A stretch of 64,000 bases of DNA from assembly GCA_947476465.1 (NCBI GenBank), contig CANJQN010000022.1, positions 1-64,000 on the forward strand, in the 5' to 3' direction. Position 1 is the stretch's first letter. Each line of letters starts with the position of its first letter. This stretch comes from Comamonadaceae bacterium (GTDB lineage: Bacteria; Pseudomonadota; Gammaproteobacteria; Burkholderiales; Burkholderiaceae_C). Under the pieces are notes generated by a model that worked only from the letters and a program-made list of their open reading frames with translations, ran no database searches and was not told where the DNA came from. Positions 36,361 through 46,433 of this stretch are shown one piece after another. Position numbers and translations under genes: made by a program.

Positions 36361-38760
36361 ATGAACCGATTCCAGGTCAAGAAAGTCGCCGTGCTCGGCG
36401 CCGGTGTGATGGGCGCGCAGATCGCGGCCCACCTTGTGAACGTAAAGGTGCCAGTGGTGCTGTTCGATCTTGCGGCCAAGGAAGGTCCCAAGAACGGCGT
36501 CGTTACCCGCGCCATCGACAACCTGAAAAAGCAGAGGCCCTCGCCGCTGGGCGTAGCGGCCGACGCCGACCTGATCCAGGTGGCCAACTACGACGAGCAC
36601 AGCGAGCTGCTGCGCGAGTGCGACCTGGTGATCGAGGCGATCGCCGAGCGCATGGACTGGAAGGTCGATCTGTACAAGAAGATCGCGCCCTTCCTCGCGC
36701 CGCATGCCATCGTGGCGTCCAACACCTCGGGGCTGTCCATCACCAAGATGTCCGAGGCCCTGCCCGAGGCGATCCGGCCGCGCTTTTGCGGCATCCACTT
36801 CTTCAACCCGCCGCGCTATATGTATCTGGTGGAGTTGATCGCCACGCCGGCGACCGAGCCGCTGGTGCTCGACCAGCTCGAAGCCTTTGTCACCAGCGGT
36901 CTGGGCAAGGGCGTGGTGCGGGCCAAGGATTCGCCCAACTTCATTGCCAACCGCGTCGGCATCGCCGGCATGCTGGGCACCCTGAAGGAGGCCGAGCGCT
37001 ACGGCCTGCCGTTCGACGTGGTCGATGACCTCACCGGCAAGAAGCTGGGGCGCGCCTCCAGCGGCACCTTCCGCACCGGCGACGTGGTCGGCCTGGACAC
37101 CATGGCGCATGTCATCAAGACGATGCAGGACAACTTCAGCGCGCAGACCGACCCGTTCTACGCCAGCTACGGCACACCGCCGGTGGTGCAGGCCCTGCTG
37201 GACAAAGGCCACCTCGGCCAGAAGGCCCAGGCCGGCTTTTACAAGAAGGTCGGGCGCGATGTGCTGCGCTTCGACCTGGCCAGCGGCGACTATGTGCCTT
37301 CGGGCGACAAGGCCGACGAGGTCTTCGCCCGCATGCTGAAAAAGCCCGCGCCCGAGCGGCTGAAACTTTTGCGCGAGGCGCAGGGTCCGCAAGGACGCTT
37401 TCTCTGGGCCCTGCTTCGCAACAGTTTCCACTATGCCGCCGTGCACTTGGCTGCCATCGCCGACACCGCGCGCGATGTCGACTTCGCCATGCGCTGGGGC
37501 TACGGCATGGGCCAGGGCCCCTTCGAGCTGTGGCAAGAGGCCGGCTGGCTGCAGGTGGCGCAGTGGGTCAAGGACGACATCGACGCCGGGCTGGCGCTGT
37601 CGTCTGCGCCGTTGCCCGAGTGGGTGTTCAAGGGGCCGGTGGCGCAAGCCGGCGGGGTCCACACGAGCGAAGGCTCCTGGAACCCCGCCACCGGCTGCTT
37701 CGAGCCGCGCCGCCTGCTGCCGGTGCATGAGCGCCAGCTGTTTCCCGAAACCGTGTTGGGCAGCGGCGCCCCGCGCTTCGAGACGGCCGGCCGCACCCTG
37801 CACGAAGACGCCAGCCTGCGCCTGTGGACGCTGGACGACGAGGTGCTGATCGCCAGCCTCAAGACCAAGCTGCACACCATCAGCGGCGAGGTGGCCGAGG
37901 GTCTGCAGCAAGCCGTGGCCTTGGCCGAGGAACAGTTCAAGGGCCTGGTGATCTGGTCCGGCGACGAGCCGTTTTCGGCCGGCGCCGACCTGCAGTCCAT
38001 GCTGCCGGCCTTCATGACGGTGGGCGTGAGCGCCATCGAGGAGGCCGAGCATCACCTGCAGCAGACCATGCTGCGCTTGCGCTACGCCGGCGTACCGGTG
38101 GTGTCCGCCATCCGCGGCCTGGCCCTGGGCGGCGGCTGTGAGCTGGCGGTGCACAGCGCCCGGCGCGTGGCCGCGATGGAAAGCTACATCGGCCTGGTGG
38201 AAGTGGGCGTGGGCCTGGTTCCCGGCGCTGGCGGCCTGACCTACGCCGCGCGCCGCGCCGCCGAGAACCAGCGCCTGTCCACCCACAAGGATCTGCTGCC
38301 CTTCCTGATCGAATCGTTCACCGCCGCGGCCATGGCCAAGGTGGGCACCAGCGCGCTCGAATCGCGGCAGCTCGGTTATCTGCTGGACAGCGACATCGTC
38401 GTGCCCAACAAGGACGAACTGCTATGGGTGGCGATCCGCGAGGCCAGGGCCCTGCATGACGCCGGTTGGCGAGCGCCGCTGCGTCGGCCCTTCCCGGTGG
38501 CCGGACGAGATGGCAAGGCCACCCTCCAGGGCCAGCTGGTGAACATGCGTGACGGCGGATTCATCAGTGCGCACGATTTCCACATCGCCAGCCTGATCGC
38601 CCATGTGGTCACCGGCGGCGACGTCGACCCCGGCACGCTGGTCAATGAGGAATACCTCATGAAGCTGGAGCGCGAGGCCTTCTGCTCGCTGCTCACGCAT
38701 CCCAAGACCCAGGAACGCATCATGGCCATGCTGTCTACCGGCAAGCCGCTGCGCAACTAG
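36361..38760 (+). CDS. 3-hydroxyacyl-CoA dehydrogenase/enoyl-CoA hydratase fusion (FadN/FadB-like)
   Basis: A 799-residue bifunctional enzyme of beta-oxidation. The N-terminal half is the dehydrogenase (VAVLGAGVMGAQIAAHLV, SNTSGLSI, HFFNPPRYM, KDSPNFIANRVG). The C-terminal part from about residue 485 is an enoyl-CoA hydratase/isomerase domain (FSAGADLQSML, IRGLALGGGCELAVHS, EVGVGLVPGAGGLTY). The domain order, dehydrogenase first, fits FadN and is the reverse of E. coli FadB. The ATG at 36361 is preferred to one nine codons upstream, because the Rossmann motif begins shortly after it. Confidence 0.92.
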   Translation: MNRFQVKKVAVLGAGVMGAQIAAHLVNVKVPVVLFDLAAKEGPKNGVVTRAIDNLKKQRPSPLGVAADADLIQVANYDEHSELLRECDLVIEAIAERMDWKVDLYKKIAPFLAPHAIVASNTSGLSITKMSEALPEAIRPRFCGIHFFNPPRYMYLVELIATPATEPLVLDQLEAFVTSGLGKGVVRAKDSPNFIANRVGIAGMLGTLKEAERYGLPFDVVDDLTGKKLGRASSGTFRTGDVVGLDTMAHVIKTMQDNFSAQTDPFYASYGTPPVVQALLDKGHLGQKAQAGFYKKVGRDVLRFDLASGDYVPSGDKADEVFARMLKKPAPERLKLLREAQGPQGRFLWALLRNSFHYAAVHLAAIADTARDVDFAMRWGYGMGQGPFELWQEAGWLQVAQWVKDDIDAGLALSSAPLPEWVFKGPVAQAGGVHTSEGSWNPATGCFEPRRLLPVHERQLFPETVLGSGAPRFETAGRTLHEDASLRLWTLDDEVLIASLKTKLHTISGEVAEGLQQAVALAEEQFKGLVIWSGDEPFSAGADLQSMLPAFMTVGVSAIEEAEHHLQQTMLRLRYAGVPVVSAIRGLALGGGCELAVHSARRVAAMESYIGLVEVGVGLVPGAGGLTYAARRAAENQRLSTHKDLLPFLIESFTAAAMAKVGTSALESRQLGYLLDSDIVVPNKDELLWVAIREARALHDAGWRAPLRRPFPVAGRDGKATLQGQLVNMRDGGFISAHDFHIASLIAHVVTGGDVDPGTLVNEEYLMKLEREAFCSLLTHPKTQERIMAMLSTGKPLRN

Positions 38761-38795
38761 TCTGGGTTTGGGTGCCCGCGCAAGACTTCCCCTTG

Positions 38796-38845
38796 CCGTT
38801 CGCCCTGAGCCTGTCGAAGGGCTTCGACAGGCTCAGCCCGAACGG
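38796..38845 (+). repeat. Palindromic dispersed repeat, copy 2
   Basis: A 50-base near-perfect inverted repeat: the two 23-base arms around GGGC differ at two positions. Arms begin CCGTTCGCCCTGAGCC and end GGCTCAGCCCGAACGG, as at 3542-3601. It lies between the dehydrogenase fusion and the thiolase gene and would fold in the transcript inside the operon. Confidence 0.88.
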
Positions 38846-38885
38846 ATTTATGTGATCAACAACGACAAGTCCAACAGGAGCCGAC

Positions 38886-40094
38886 ATGAGCAAGCAACTA
38901 CAAGACGCCTACATCGTCGCCGCCACCCGCACGCCCATCGGCCGCTCGCACCGGGGCTTCTTTCGCAACACCCGCCCGGACGACCTGCTGGCCACCACGC
39001 TGCGCGCCGCGCTGGCCCAGGTGCCGGGGCTGGACCCGCAGGCCATCGAGGATGTGGTTTGCGGTTGCGCCATCCCCGAGGCCCAGCAAGGCCTGAACGT
39101 GGCCCGCATCGGCGCGGTGCTGGCGGGTCTGCCCAAGAGCGTGGGCGGCATCACCGTCAACCGCTTTTGCGCCTCGGGCCTGTCGGCCGTTCAGATGGCC
39201 GCGGACCGCATCCGCGTCGGCGAAGCCGAGGTGATGATCGCTGCTGGCGTCGAGAGCATGAGCATGGTGCCTATGATGGGCAACTCGCCCTCGCTGTCGC
39301 CCACCATCTTTCGCAATGTCGACGACATCGACAGTTACGGCATCGCCTACGGCATGGGCATGACCGCCGAGAAGGTGGCCCAGCGCTGGAAGGTGGGCCG
39401 CCAGGCGCAGGACCAGTTCGCTTATGACTCGCACATGCGGGCCGTGGCCGCGATGGCCGCCGGCGAGTTCAGCGACGAGATCACGCCGGTAGAGGTGACC
39501 CAGCGCTCGCTGGACCTGGGCAGCGGTGAGGTGGGTGTTAGCACCCGCACGGTGAACCTCGACGAAGGCGCGCGCCCCGACACCACGCCCGAGGGCCTGG
39601 CCAAACTCAAACCTGCCTTTGCCGCGCGCGGCAGCGTGACGGCGGGCAACAGCTCGCAGACATCTGACGGCGCCGGCGCCCTGATCCTGGCCAGCGAAGC
39701 CGCCGTGAAGCGCTTCAACCTCACGCCGCTGGCGCGCTTCGTGAGCTACGCCAGCCGGGGTGTGCCGCCGCACCTCATGGGCATCGGCCCGATCGAGGCG
39801 ATTCCGGCGGCGCTCAAGTCCGCCGGCCTGCGTCAGCAGGACATCGACTGGATCGAGCTGAACGAGGCCTTCGCCGCGCAGTCGCTGGCGGTCATCAACG
39901 AGCTGGGTCTGGACCGCGCCAAGGTCAACCCGCTGGGTGGCGCCATCGCCCTGGGCCACCCGCTGGGCGCCACCGGCGCGATCCGGGCCGCCACCGTGGT
40001 GCATGCGCTGCGCCGGCGCCAGCTCAAATACGGCATGGTCACCATGTGCGTTGGCATGGGGCAGGGCGCCGCGGGTATCTTCGAGCGGGTTTGA
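38886..40094 (+). CDS. Acetyl-CoA C-acyltransferase (thiolase, FadA-like)
   Basis: A 402-residue thiolase that cleaves 3-ketoacyl-CoA in the last step of beta-oxidation. The acyl-accepting Cys95 is in NRFCASGLSA; the C-terminal GGAIALGHPLGATGAI and CVGMGQGAAG carry the active-site His and Cys. A good Shine-Dalgarno (AGGAG) precedes the start. It is the natural partner of the fusion enzyme upstream. Confidence 0.93.
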   Translation: MSKQLQDAYIVAATRTPIGRSHRGFFRNTRPDDLLATTLRAALAQVPGLDPQAIEDVVCGCAIPEAQQGLNVARIGAVLAGLPKSVGGITVNRFCASGLSAVQMAADRIRVGEAEVMIAAGVESMSMVPMMGNSPSLSPTIFRNVDDIDSYGIAYGMGMTAEKVAQRWKVGRQAQDQFAYDSHMRAVAAMAAGEFSDEITPVEVTQRSLDLGSGEVGVSTRTVNLDEGARPDTTPEGLAKLKPAFAARGSVTAGNSSQTSDGAGALILASEAAVKRFNLTPLARFVSYASRGVPPHLMGIGPIEAIPAALKSAGLRQQDIDWIELNEAFAAQSLAVINELGLDRAKVNPLGGAIALGHPLGATGAIRAATVVHALRRRQLKYGMVTMCVGMGQGAAGIFERV

Positions 40095-40122
40095 GCCCTC
40101 GCGACCACGCCACAATACCGCC

Positions 40123-40887
40123 ATGAGCAACATCCTCACCCACAGCGAAGCCGGCGTGACCACGGTCACGCTCAACCGGCTCGAGCGCAAGAACTCCATC
40201 ACCGCCGCCATGTACCAGATGCTGGCAGACGCCCTCACGGCGGCCGCGGCCGACCCGGCAACACGGGCCGTGGTGATCCAGGGCCACGAGACGGTGTTCT
40301 CGGCGGGCAACGACATCGGCGACTTCCTGAGCCAGCCGCCCACGGGGCCCGAGGCGCCGGTGTTCCGGTTCCTGCGCGCCATCGCCACCTTTCCCAAGCC
40401 CTTGCTGGCGGCGGTGTGCGGCCCGGCGGTCGGCGTCGGCACGACGATGCTGTTTCACTGCGACCTGGTCTATGCCGGTGACAACGCGGCCTTTGCCATG
40501 CCCTTCGTGAACCTGGGCCTGTGCCCCGAGGCCGGCTCCAGCCTGCTGGTGCCAGGCATGTTCGGCTATCACCGCGCCGCCGAGGCACTGCTGCTGGGCG
40601 ATCCCTTCATGGCTGAGGCGGCATTGGAGGTGGGCCTGGTCAACCGGGTGGTGCCGCCTTCCGAAGCCACCTCGGTGGCGCAGGCTCAGGCCCGCAAGCT
40701 GGCGGCCAAGCCGCTGCGGTCGCTGATGGAGACCAAGCGGCTCATGAAGCAGGATGTGCAGCAGCAGGTGCTGGCGCGGATCGAGCAGGAAAGCGCCGTG
40801 TTCGCCCGCTTGCTGGGCGAGCCAGCCGCCAAGGAGGCGTTCGGCGCCTTCATGGAAAAGCGCCGGCCAGACTTCTCACGCCTGTAG
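40123..40887 (+). CDS. Enoyl-CoA hydratase/isomerase family protein
   Basis: A 254-residue crotonase-fold protein. VFSAGNDIGDF is the oxyanion-hole region and CGPAVGVGTTMLFHCDL the second loop. Asp in FSAGNDI and Glu in LCPEAGSS (where hydratases have paired Glu) suggest an isomerase or a hydratase with altered specificity. It ends the operon, 28 bases after the thiolase. Confidence 0.88.
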   Translation: MSNILTHSEAGVTTVTLNRLERKNSITAAMYQMLADALTAAAADPATRAVVIQGHETVFSAGNDIGDFLSQPPTGPEAPVFRFLRAIATFPKPLLAAVCGPAVGVGTTMLFHCDLVYAGDNAAFAMPFVNLGLCPEAGSSLLVPGMFGYHRAAEALLLGDPFMAEAALEVGLVNRVVPPSEATSVAQAQARKLAAKPLRSLMETKRLMKQDVQQQVLARIEQESAVFARLLGEPAAKEAFGAFMEKRRPDFSRL

Positions 40888-40900
40888 GCACGGCCATCGG

Positions 40901-41986
40901 CTACTGCGCCCCGACGTCCGCCTGCTGCCGCACCCGCGTGAACAGGTCCCAGGCCACCAGGAACATGGCGGCGATCACCGGCCCGATCACGAAGCCGTTG
41001 AGGCCGAACGCGGAGATGCCGCCCAGGGTGGCCAGCAGCACCAGGTAGTCGGGCAGGCGCGTGTCCTTGCCCACCAGGATGGGGCGCAGCACGTTGTCGA
41101 TCAGGCCGATCACCAGGACGCCCCAGGCGGTCAGGGCGGCCGCGGACCCGAGCTGGCCGGTCATGAACATCCAGATCGCCACCGGCGCCCAGACCAAGGC
41201 TGCGCCCACCGCCGGCAGCAGCGACAGCAGGGTCATCAAGGTGCCCCACAGCAGCGCGCCGGGAATGCCCAGGGCGGCGAATGCCGCGCCGCCCAGGGCG
41301 CCCTGGACGATCGCGATCACCACATTGCCCTTGACTGTGGCGCGCACCACGGTGGCGAACTGGCCCAGCAGCCGTTCGGTGTGCTGGGTCTCCAGGGGCA
41401 CGGCCTGCGTCAGCCGTGCGGCCAGCTGTTCGCCGTCGCGCAACATGAAGTACAGCAGGTAGAGCATCACGAACATCGCCACCACGAAATCGAGCGTGAT
41501 CTGGCCCAGGCCCAGAACATGGGTGGTGATGGTCTGGCTGCTGCTGGTGAGCAGCGCCCCCACCTGCCGCTGCAGCCCGGCGACGTCAAAGATGCCGAAA
41601 CGGCCCAGCAGACTGCGTACCCAGGCCGGCAGCCCCTCGATCGCCTTCTGCACCGATGCGAACACATCCATCTGGCCGCTGCGCATCTGCTGCACCACAT
41701 CCGTCACTTCCTGTGCCACCGACATGGCCACCAGGATCACCGGCAGGATCACGATCAGCAGGATCACCAGCAGCGAGAGCAGCGCCGCGAGCGAGCCGCG
41801 CCGGCCGGTGCGCTGCATCATGCGGTGCTGCAGGGGCTGGAACACGATGGCGATGAACAGGGCCCACAGCACGGCGCCCATGTACGGCCACAGCACCAGC
41901 CCGAACGCGAGCGACATGCCCACCACCAGCCACAACAGGGTGCGGTGTTCCAGGTTCGGAGATTGCATCGGGTCTTCGGAGGACAT
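40901..41986 (-). CDS. AI-2E/PerM-family membrane protein
   Basis: A 361-residue membrane protein of the AI-2E (PerM/YdiK) family with about eight hydrophobic segments. LWPYMGAVLWALFIAIVF opens the first pair, and the late LPAVGAALVWAP and GLNGFVIGPVIAAMFL are typical. The longest open frame begins at 42112 but its first 42 residues are unlike the family and overlap the divergent promoter region, so ATG at 41986 is chosen. Substrate unknown; several relatives are ion antiporters. Confidence 0.85.
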   Translation of the reverse strand: MSSEDPMQSPNLEHRTLLWLVVGMSLAFGLVLWPYMGAVLWALFIAIVFQPLQHRMMQRTGRRGSLAALLSLLVILLIVILPVILVAMSVAQEVTDVVQQMRSGQMDVFASVQKAIEGLPAWVRSLLGRFGIFDVAGLQRQVGALLTSSSQTITTHVLGLGQITLDFVVAMFVMLYLLYFMLRDGEQLAARLTQAVPLETQHTERLLGQFATVVRATVKGNVVIAIVQGALGGAAFAALGIPGALLWGTLMTLLSLLPAVGAALVWAPVAIWMFMTGQLGSAAALTAWGVLVIGLIDNVLRPILVGKDTRLPDYLVLLATLGGISAFGLNGFVIGPVIAAMFLVAWDLFTRVRQQADVGAQ

Positions 41987-42111
41987 CGCAGGATCTGGGT
42001 GTAAGTGATGGTGTCTGGAGCGTAGCACCGCTGGCCGGTTGACGGCGACCTTCGCCTTGACCAACGGACATGGGCACAATCTCTTGTCGTCAACGAGCAG
42101 GATTGTCCCCA

Positions 42112-43971
42112 ATGCGCCGAGCCGGCGAACTCGCCTCCGCCTCCCTCCCCACCCCCGTGACCGCGGGACAGCCGCGCGGCCGCACCGACTGGGCCACCCT
42201 GACCCGGCTGGTGCCCTACCTCTGGCAGTACCGCTGGCGGGTGCTGTTCGCCCTGGCGTTCATGATCGGCGCCAAGTTGGCCAACGTGAGCGTGCCGCTG
42301 CTGCTCAAGCAACTGATCGACGTCATGACGCCGGGCCAGGGCCGGGTACCAGCGTCGGGTGTCGACACCGCCACCGCCGGCGCGATGGTGCTGGCGGTGC
42401 CGGTGGGGCTGCTGGTGGGCTATGGCCTGCTGCGCCTGTCGACCTCGCTGTTCACCGAGCTGCGCGAGCTGGTGTTCGCCAAGGCGACCCACGGCGCGGC
42501 GCGCAGCATCGCGCTGCGCACCTTCGAGCACCTGCATGAGCTGAGCCTGCGCTTTCACCTCGAACGCCAGACCGGCGGCATGACGCGCGACATCGAGCGC
42601 GGCGTACGCGGGATCGAGTCGCTGATCTCGTACTCGCTGTACAGCGTGGTGCCGACGCTCATTGAAGTGACGCTGGTGCTGGGCATCCTGGCCTTCAAGT
42701 TCGACATGCTGTTTGTCTGGATCACGGCGGCGGCACTGGCTTTCTACATCGTGTTTACCATCACCGTCACCGAGTGGCGCACCAAGTTCCGGCGTGAGGC
42801 CAACGAGTTCGACTCGGCCGCGCACACCCGGGCGGTCGACTCGCTGCTGAACTACGAGACGGTCAAGTACTTCAACAACGAGGCCTTCGAGGCCGGCCGC
42901 TATGACGAGAGCCTGGAGCGCCTGCGCCGCTCGCGGCTGAAGTCGCAGACCACGCTGTCGATGCTCAACACCGGCCAGCAGCTGATCATCGCGCTGGCCC
43001 TGGTGGCGATGTTGTGGCGCGCCACGCAGGGCGTGGTCGAAGGGCGCATGACCCTGGGCGACCTGGTCATGATCAACGCCTTCATGATCCAGCTGTACAT
43101 CCCGCTGAACTTCCTGGGCGTGCTGTACCGCGAAATCAAGCAGAGCCTGACCGACCTGGACAAGATGTTCGCCCTGATGGACCGCGACCGCGAGGTGGCC
43201 GATGCGCCCGGGGCGCAGCCGCTGACGGGGCTGGCGCAACCCACGGTCCGCTTCGAGCACGTCACCTTCGCCTACGAGCCGGCGCGGGTGATCCTGCACG
43301 ACGTGAGCTTCGAGATCCCGGCCGGCAAAACGGTGGCCGTGGTGGGCCCCTCGGGCTCGGGCAAGTCCACCTTGGCGCGGCTTTTGTTTCGCTTCTACGA
43401 CGTGCAGCAAGGGCACATCACCATCGCCGGCCAGGACATTCGCGCGGTCACGCAGTCGAGCGTGCGCCACGCGATCGGCATCGTGCCGCAAGACACCGTG
43501 CTGTTCAATGACACGGTCGAATACAACATCGCCTATGGCCGCCCGGGCGCCAGCCGTGCCGAGGTGGAAGAGGCCGCCCGGCAGGCGCGCATCCACGGCT
43601 TCATCGAGTCCACCCCGCGCGGCTACCAGACCATGGTGGGCGAGCGCGGGCTCAAGCTGTCGGGCGGCGAAAAGCAGCGCGTGGCCATTGCCCGCACGCT
43701 GCTGAAAGACCCGCCCATCATGATCTTCGACGAGGCCACCTCGGCCCTCGATTCGGCCAACGAGCGCGCCATCCAGGCCGAGCTGCGCAGCGCGGCGCAG
43801 AACAAGACCGCTTTGGTCATAGCCCACCGGCTGTCCACGGTGGTCGATGCGCACGAGATTCTGGTGATGGACACGGGTCATATCGTCGAGCGCGGCACGC
43901 ATGGCCAGCTGCTGGCGCGCGGCGGGCGCTATGCGGCCATGTGGGCGCTGCAGCAGCAGGCGGAGGACTAG
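42112..43971 (+). CDS. Atm1/HMT-type ABC exporter (permease-ATPase fusion)
   Basis: A 619-residue half-transporter. The N-terminal six-helix ABCB domain contains NYETVKYFNNE, the signature of the Atm1/HMT1 group that exports glutathione-linked metal or sulfur compounds. The ATPase domain from about residue 375 has Walker [10 protein letters not shown], signature LSGGEKQRVAIA and Walker B IMIFDEATSALD. A tail of 14 residues upstream of the chosen ATG is possible but not conserved. Confidence 0.92.
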   Translation: MRRAGELASASLPTPVTAGQPRGRTDWATLTRLVPYLWQYRWRVLFALAFMIGAKLANVSVPLLLKQLIDVMTPGQGRVPASGVDTATAGAMVLAVPVGLLVGYGLLRLSTSLFTELRELVFAKATHGAARSIALRTFEHLHELSLRFHLERQTGGMTRDIERGVRGIESLISYSLYSVVPTLIEVTLVLGILAFKFDMLFVWITAAALAFYIVFTITVTEWRTKFRREANEFDSAAHTRAVDSLLNYETVKYFNNEAFEAGRYDESLERLRRSRLKSQTTLSMLNTGQQLIIALALVAMLWRATQGVVEGRMTLGDLVMINAFMIQLYIPLNFLGVLYREIKQSLTDLDKMFALMDRDREVADAPGAQPLTGLAQPTVRFEHVTFAYEPARVILHDVSFEIPAGKTVAVVGPSGSGKSTLARLLFRFYDVQQGHITIAGQDIRAVTQSSVRHAIGIVPQDTVLFNDTVEYNIAYGRPGASRAEVEEAARQARIHGFIESTPRGYQTMVGERGLKLSGGEKQRVAIARTLLKDPPIMIFDEATSALDSANERAIQAELRSAAQNKTALVIAHRLSTVVDAHEILVMDTGHIVERGTHGQLLARGGRYAAMWALQQQAED

Positions 43972-43973
43972 CC

Positions 43974-44894
43974 ATGGAGACCAAGTGGCTTGAAGACTTC
44001 GTCAGTCTGGCGGATACGCGCAGCTTCAGCCGCTCCGCGCAACTGCGGCACGTCACCCAACCCGCGTTCTCGCGCCGCATCCAGGCGCTGGAAGCCTGGG
44101 CCGGCTGCGATCTGGTCGACCGCAGCTCCTACCCGACGCGTCTGACCAAGGCCGGCGAGACGCTTTATGCGCAATCGCTGGAGGTGCTGCAGGCCCTGCA
44201 AAGCACCCGCGCCATGCTGCGCGGCCACGCGGTCGCCGCGCATGACGTCATCGAGTTCGCGGCGCCGCACACCCTGGCCTTCACCTTCTTTCCGGCCTGG
44301 GTGGCCGGCCTGCGCGAGAAGTTCGGGCCCTTCAAGAGCCGGCTGATCGCGCTGAACGTGCACGACGCCGTGATGCGCCTGGTGGAGGGCGGCTGCGACC
44401 TGCTGATCGCCTACCACCACGCCTCGCAGCCCTTCCAACTCGACCTCGTCCGCTACGAGATGATCTCCCTGGGCCAGGAAACCCTCGCCCCCTACTGCCG
44501 CCCGGATGCCCAGGGCCAGCCGATGTTCCAGCTGCCCGGGCACGCCTCGCGTCCCATGCCCTACCTGGGCTACGCGACGGGCGCGTACCTGGGGCGCCTG
44601 ACTGAGCTGATCCTCAAGCAGTCGGGCATCGCCATCCACCTGGACCGCGTCTACGAGACCGACATGGCCGAGGGCCTGAAGGTGATGGCGTTGGAGGGCC
44701 ATGGCGTGGCCTTCCTGCCGCACAGCGCGGTCAAGAGGGAACTGCGTTCACGCCGGCTCGTGTTGGCCACCGGCCCGGGGCTGCCGCTGAAGATAGCGAT
44801 GGATATCCGCGCCTACCGCGAAAAGCCCCTGGGCCGCGAGGCGCCCAAGAGCACCGCACAGGCGCTGTGGACCTACCTGGCCGCGAACCACTGA
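43974..44894 (+). CDS. LysR-family regulator, HypT/YjiE-like
   Basis: A 306-residue LysR regulator. The N-terminal helix-turn-helix METKWLEDFVSLADTRSFS followed by QPAFSRRIQALE resembles E. coli HypT, which senses hypochlorite; the C-terminal PGFDGGCGVAF-equivalent here is EGHGVAFLPHSA. It starts two bases after the ABC exporter stop and would share its transcript, so it may control it. The ligand is not known from sequence. Confidence 0.85.
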   Translation: METKWLEDFVSLADTRSFSRSAQLRHVTQPAFSRRIQALEAWAGCDLVDRSSYPTRLTKAGETLYAQSLEVLQALQSTRAMLRGHAVAAHDVIEFAAPHTLAFTFFPAWVAGLREKFGPFKSRLIALNVHDAVMRLVEGGCDLLIAYHHASQPFQLDLVRYEMISLGQETLAPYCRPDAQGQPMFQLPGHASRPMPYLGYATGAYLGRLTELILKQSGIAIHLDRVYETDMAEGLKVMALEGHGVAFLPHSAVKRELRSRRLVLATGPGLPLKIAMDIRAYREKPLGREAPKSTAQALWTYLAANH

Positions 44895-44911
44895 ACCCGG
44901 CAAGACAGAGC

Positions 44912-44940
44912 CTGACAAAGCCATAAATTTCTTGCATAAC
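44912..44940 (+). promoter_or_regulatory. Candidate sigma-70 promoter for aspA
   Basis: CTGACA at 44912-44917 and CATAAC at 44935-44940 are separated by 17 bases (matches 5/6 and 4/6). The region is AT-rich against its surroundings and lies 78 bases before the aspA start. Confidence 0.4.
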
Positions 44941-45017
44941 CCGGGCATCATTCAGCATTGGCGCGCAGCGGTGGGTGTGCCTACAGTTCGGGCAACACCC
45001 GCCACCGACTGAACACC

Positions 45018-46430
45018 ATGCCACATGCCTTTCGCACCGAACACGATTTCCTGGGCGACAAGCAAATCCCCGCCGACGCCTACTGGGGCGTTCACACCGC
45101 CCGCGCCGTCGAGAACTTCCCCATCTCCGGCACCGCCATCAGTGCCATGCCCGAGCTGATCCGGGCCTTCGGCTACGTCAAGAAGGCCGCCGTCACCGCC
45201 AACCTGCGCCTGGGCACCATCGACGAGAAGCGCGCATTCGCCATCATGCATGCCTGCGACCGGCTGATTGCCGGCGGCTTTCACGATCAATTCGTGGTGG
45301 ATGTGATCCAGGGCGGGGCCGGCACCTCGACCAACATGAACGCCAACGAGGTCATCGCCAACATCGCTCTGGAAAAGCTTGGTTTCGAGAAGGGCCGCTA
45401 CGACGTGCTCCACCCCAATGACCAGGTCAACGCCTCGCAGAGCACCAACGACGTTTACCCCACGGCGGTGCGCTTGGCCCTATGGGAAGGCATCGATCAG
45501 CTGCTGGGCGCCATGGCGGTGCTGCGGGCTGGCTTCGAGGCCAAGTCTGAGGAGTTCAAGTCCGTCCTGAAGATTGGCCGCACCCAGCTGCAGGACGCCG
45601 TGCCCATGACGCTGGGCCAGGAGTTCTCCACCTATGCGGTCATGATGGAAGAAGACGAAGACCGCCTGCGTGAGGCCCGCGCGCTGATACAGGAGATCAA
45701 CCTGGGCGCCACCGCCATCGGCACCGGCATCAATGCGCCGGCCGGCTACGCCGACCTGGCTTGCAGCCTTCTGGCCGAGATCAGTGGCATCCCGGTGGTC
45801 AAAGCCAAGAACCTGGTCGAGGCCACCCAGGACACCGGGGCCTTCGTGCAGTTGTCCGGCGTGCTCAAGCGCGTGGCGACCAAGCGGTCCAAGACTTGCA
45901 ATGACCTGCGCCTGTTGTCCAGCGGCCCTCAGGCCGGCTTTGGCGACATCAAGCTGCCGGCGCGGCAGGCGGGCTCGTCCATCATGCCCGGCAAGGTCAA
46001 CCCGGTGATCCCGGAAGTGATGAACCAGGTGGCCTTCGAGGTGATCGGCAACGACATGACCGTCACCATGGCGTCCGAGGCCGGCCAGTTGCAGCTCAAT
46101 GCTTTCGAGCCGATCATGGCCTGGAGCCTGCACAAGAGCATCAAGCACCTGTCCACCGCCTGCCTGACGTTGCAAGCCAACTGCGTCGCCGGCATCGAGG
46201 CCAACCATGAGCTGCTGGCGCGCCGCGTGCGTGAATCGGTCACCCTGGTCACGGCGCTCAATCCCATCATCGGCTACGAGAAAGCGGCGCTGATCGCCAA
46301 GACTGCCATGGCCACCGGCGCACCCATCGACGAGGTTGCGCAGTCGCTGGGCATCCTCACGCGCGAGCAGGTCGAGGCGCTGCTGGTGCCCGAGCTCCTG
46401 ACAGAGCCCTTGCGGCTACAGGGAAACTGA
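45018..46430 (+). CDS. aspA: Aspartate ammonia-lyase
   Basis: A 470-residue fumarase/aspartase-superfamily enzyme that splits aspartate to fumarate and ammonia. FRTEHDFLGDKQIPADAYWG is the AspA N-terminus and GSSIMPGKVNP the superfamily signature with the active-site Ser loop; QSTNDVYPTA is also present. It precedes genes for a glutamate/aspartate importer, so uptake and breakdown of aspartate are likely linked. A weak hairpin with a T run follows. Confidence 0.95.
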   Translation: MPHAFRTEHDFLGDKQIPADAYWGVHTARAVENFPISGTAISAMPELIRAFGYVKKAAVTANLRLGTIDEKRAFAIMHACDRLIAGGFHDQFVVDVIQGGAGTSTNMNANEVIANIALEKLGFEKGRYDVLHPNDQVNASQSTNDVYPTAVRLALWEGIDQLLGAMAVLRAGFEAKSEEFKSVLKIGRTQLQDAVPMTLGQEFSTYAVMMEEDEDRLREARALIQEINLGATAIGTGINAPAGYADLACSLLAEISGIPVVKAKNLVEATQDTGAFVQLSGVLKRVATKRSKTCNDLRLLSSGPQAGFGDIKLPARQAGSSIMPGKVNPVIPEVMNQVAFEVIGNDMTVTMASEAGQLQLNAFEPIMAWSLHKSIKHLSTACLTLQANCVAGIEANHELLARRVRESVTLVTALNPIIGYEKAALIAKTAMATGAPIDEVAQSLGILTREQVEALLVPELLTEPLRLQGN

Positions 46431-46433
46431 CGC

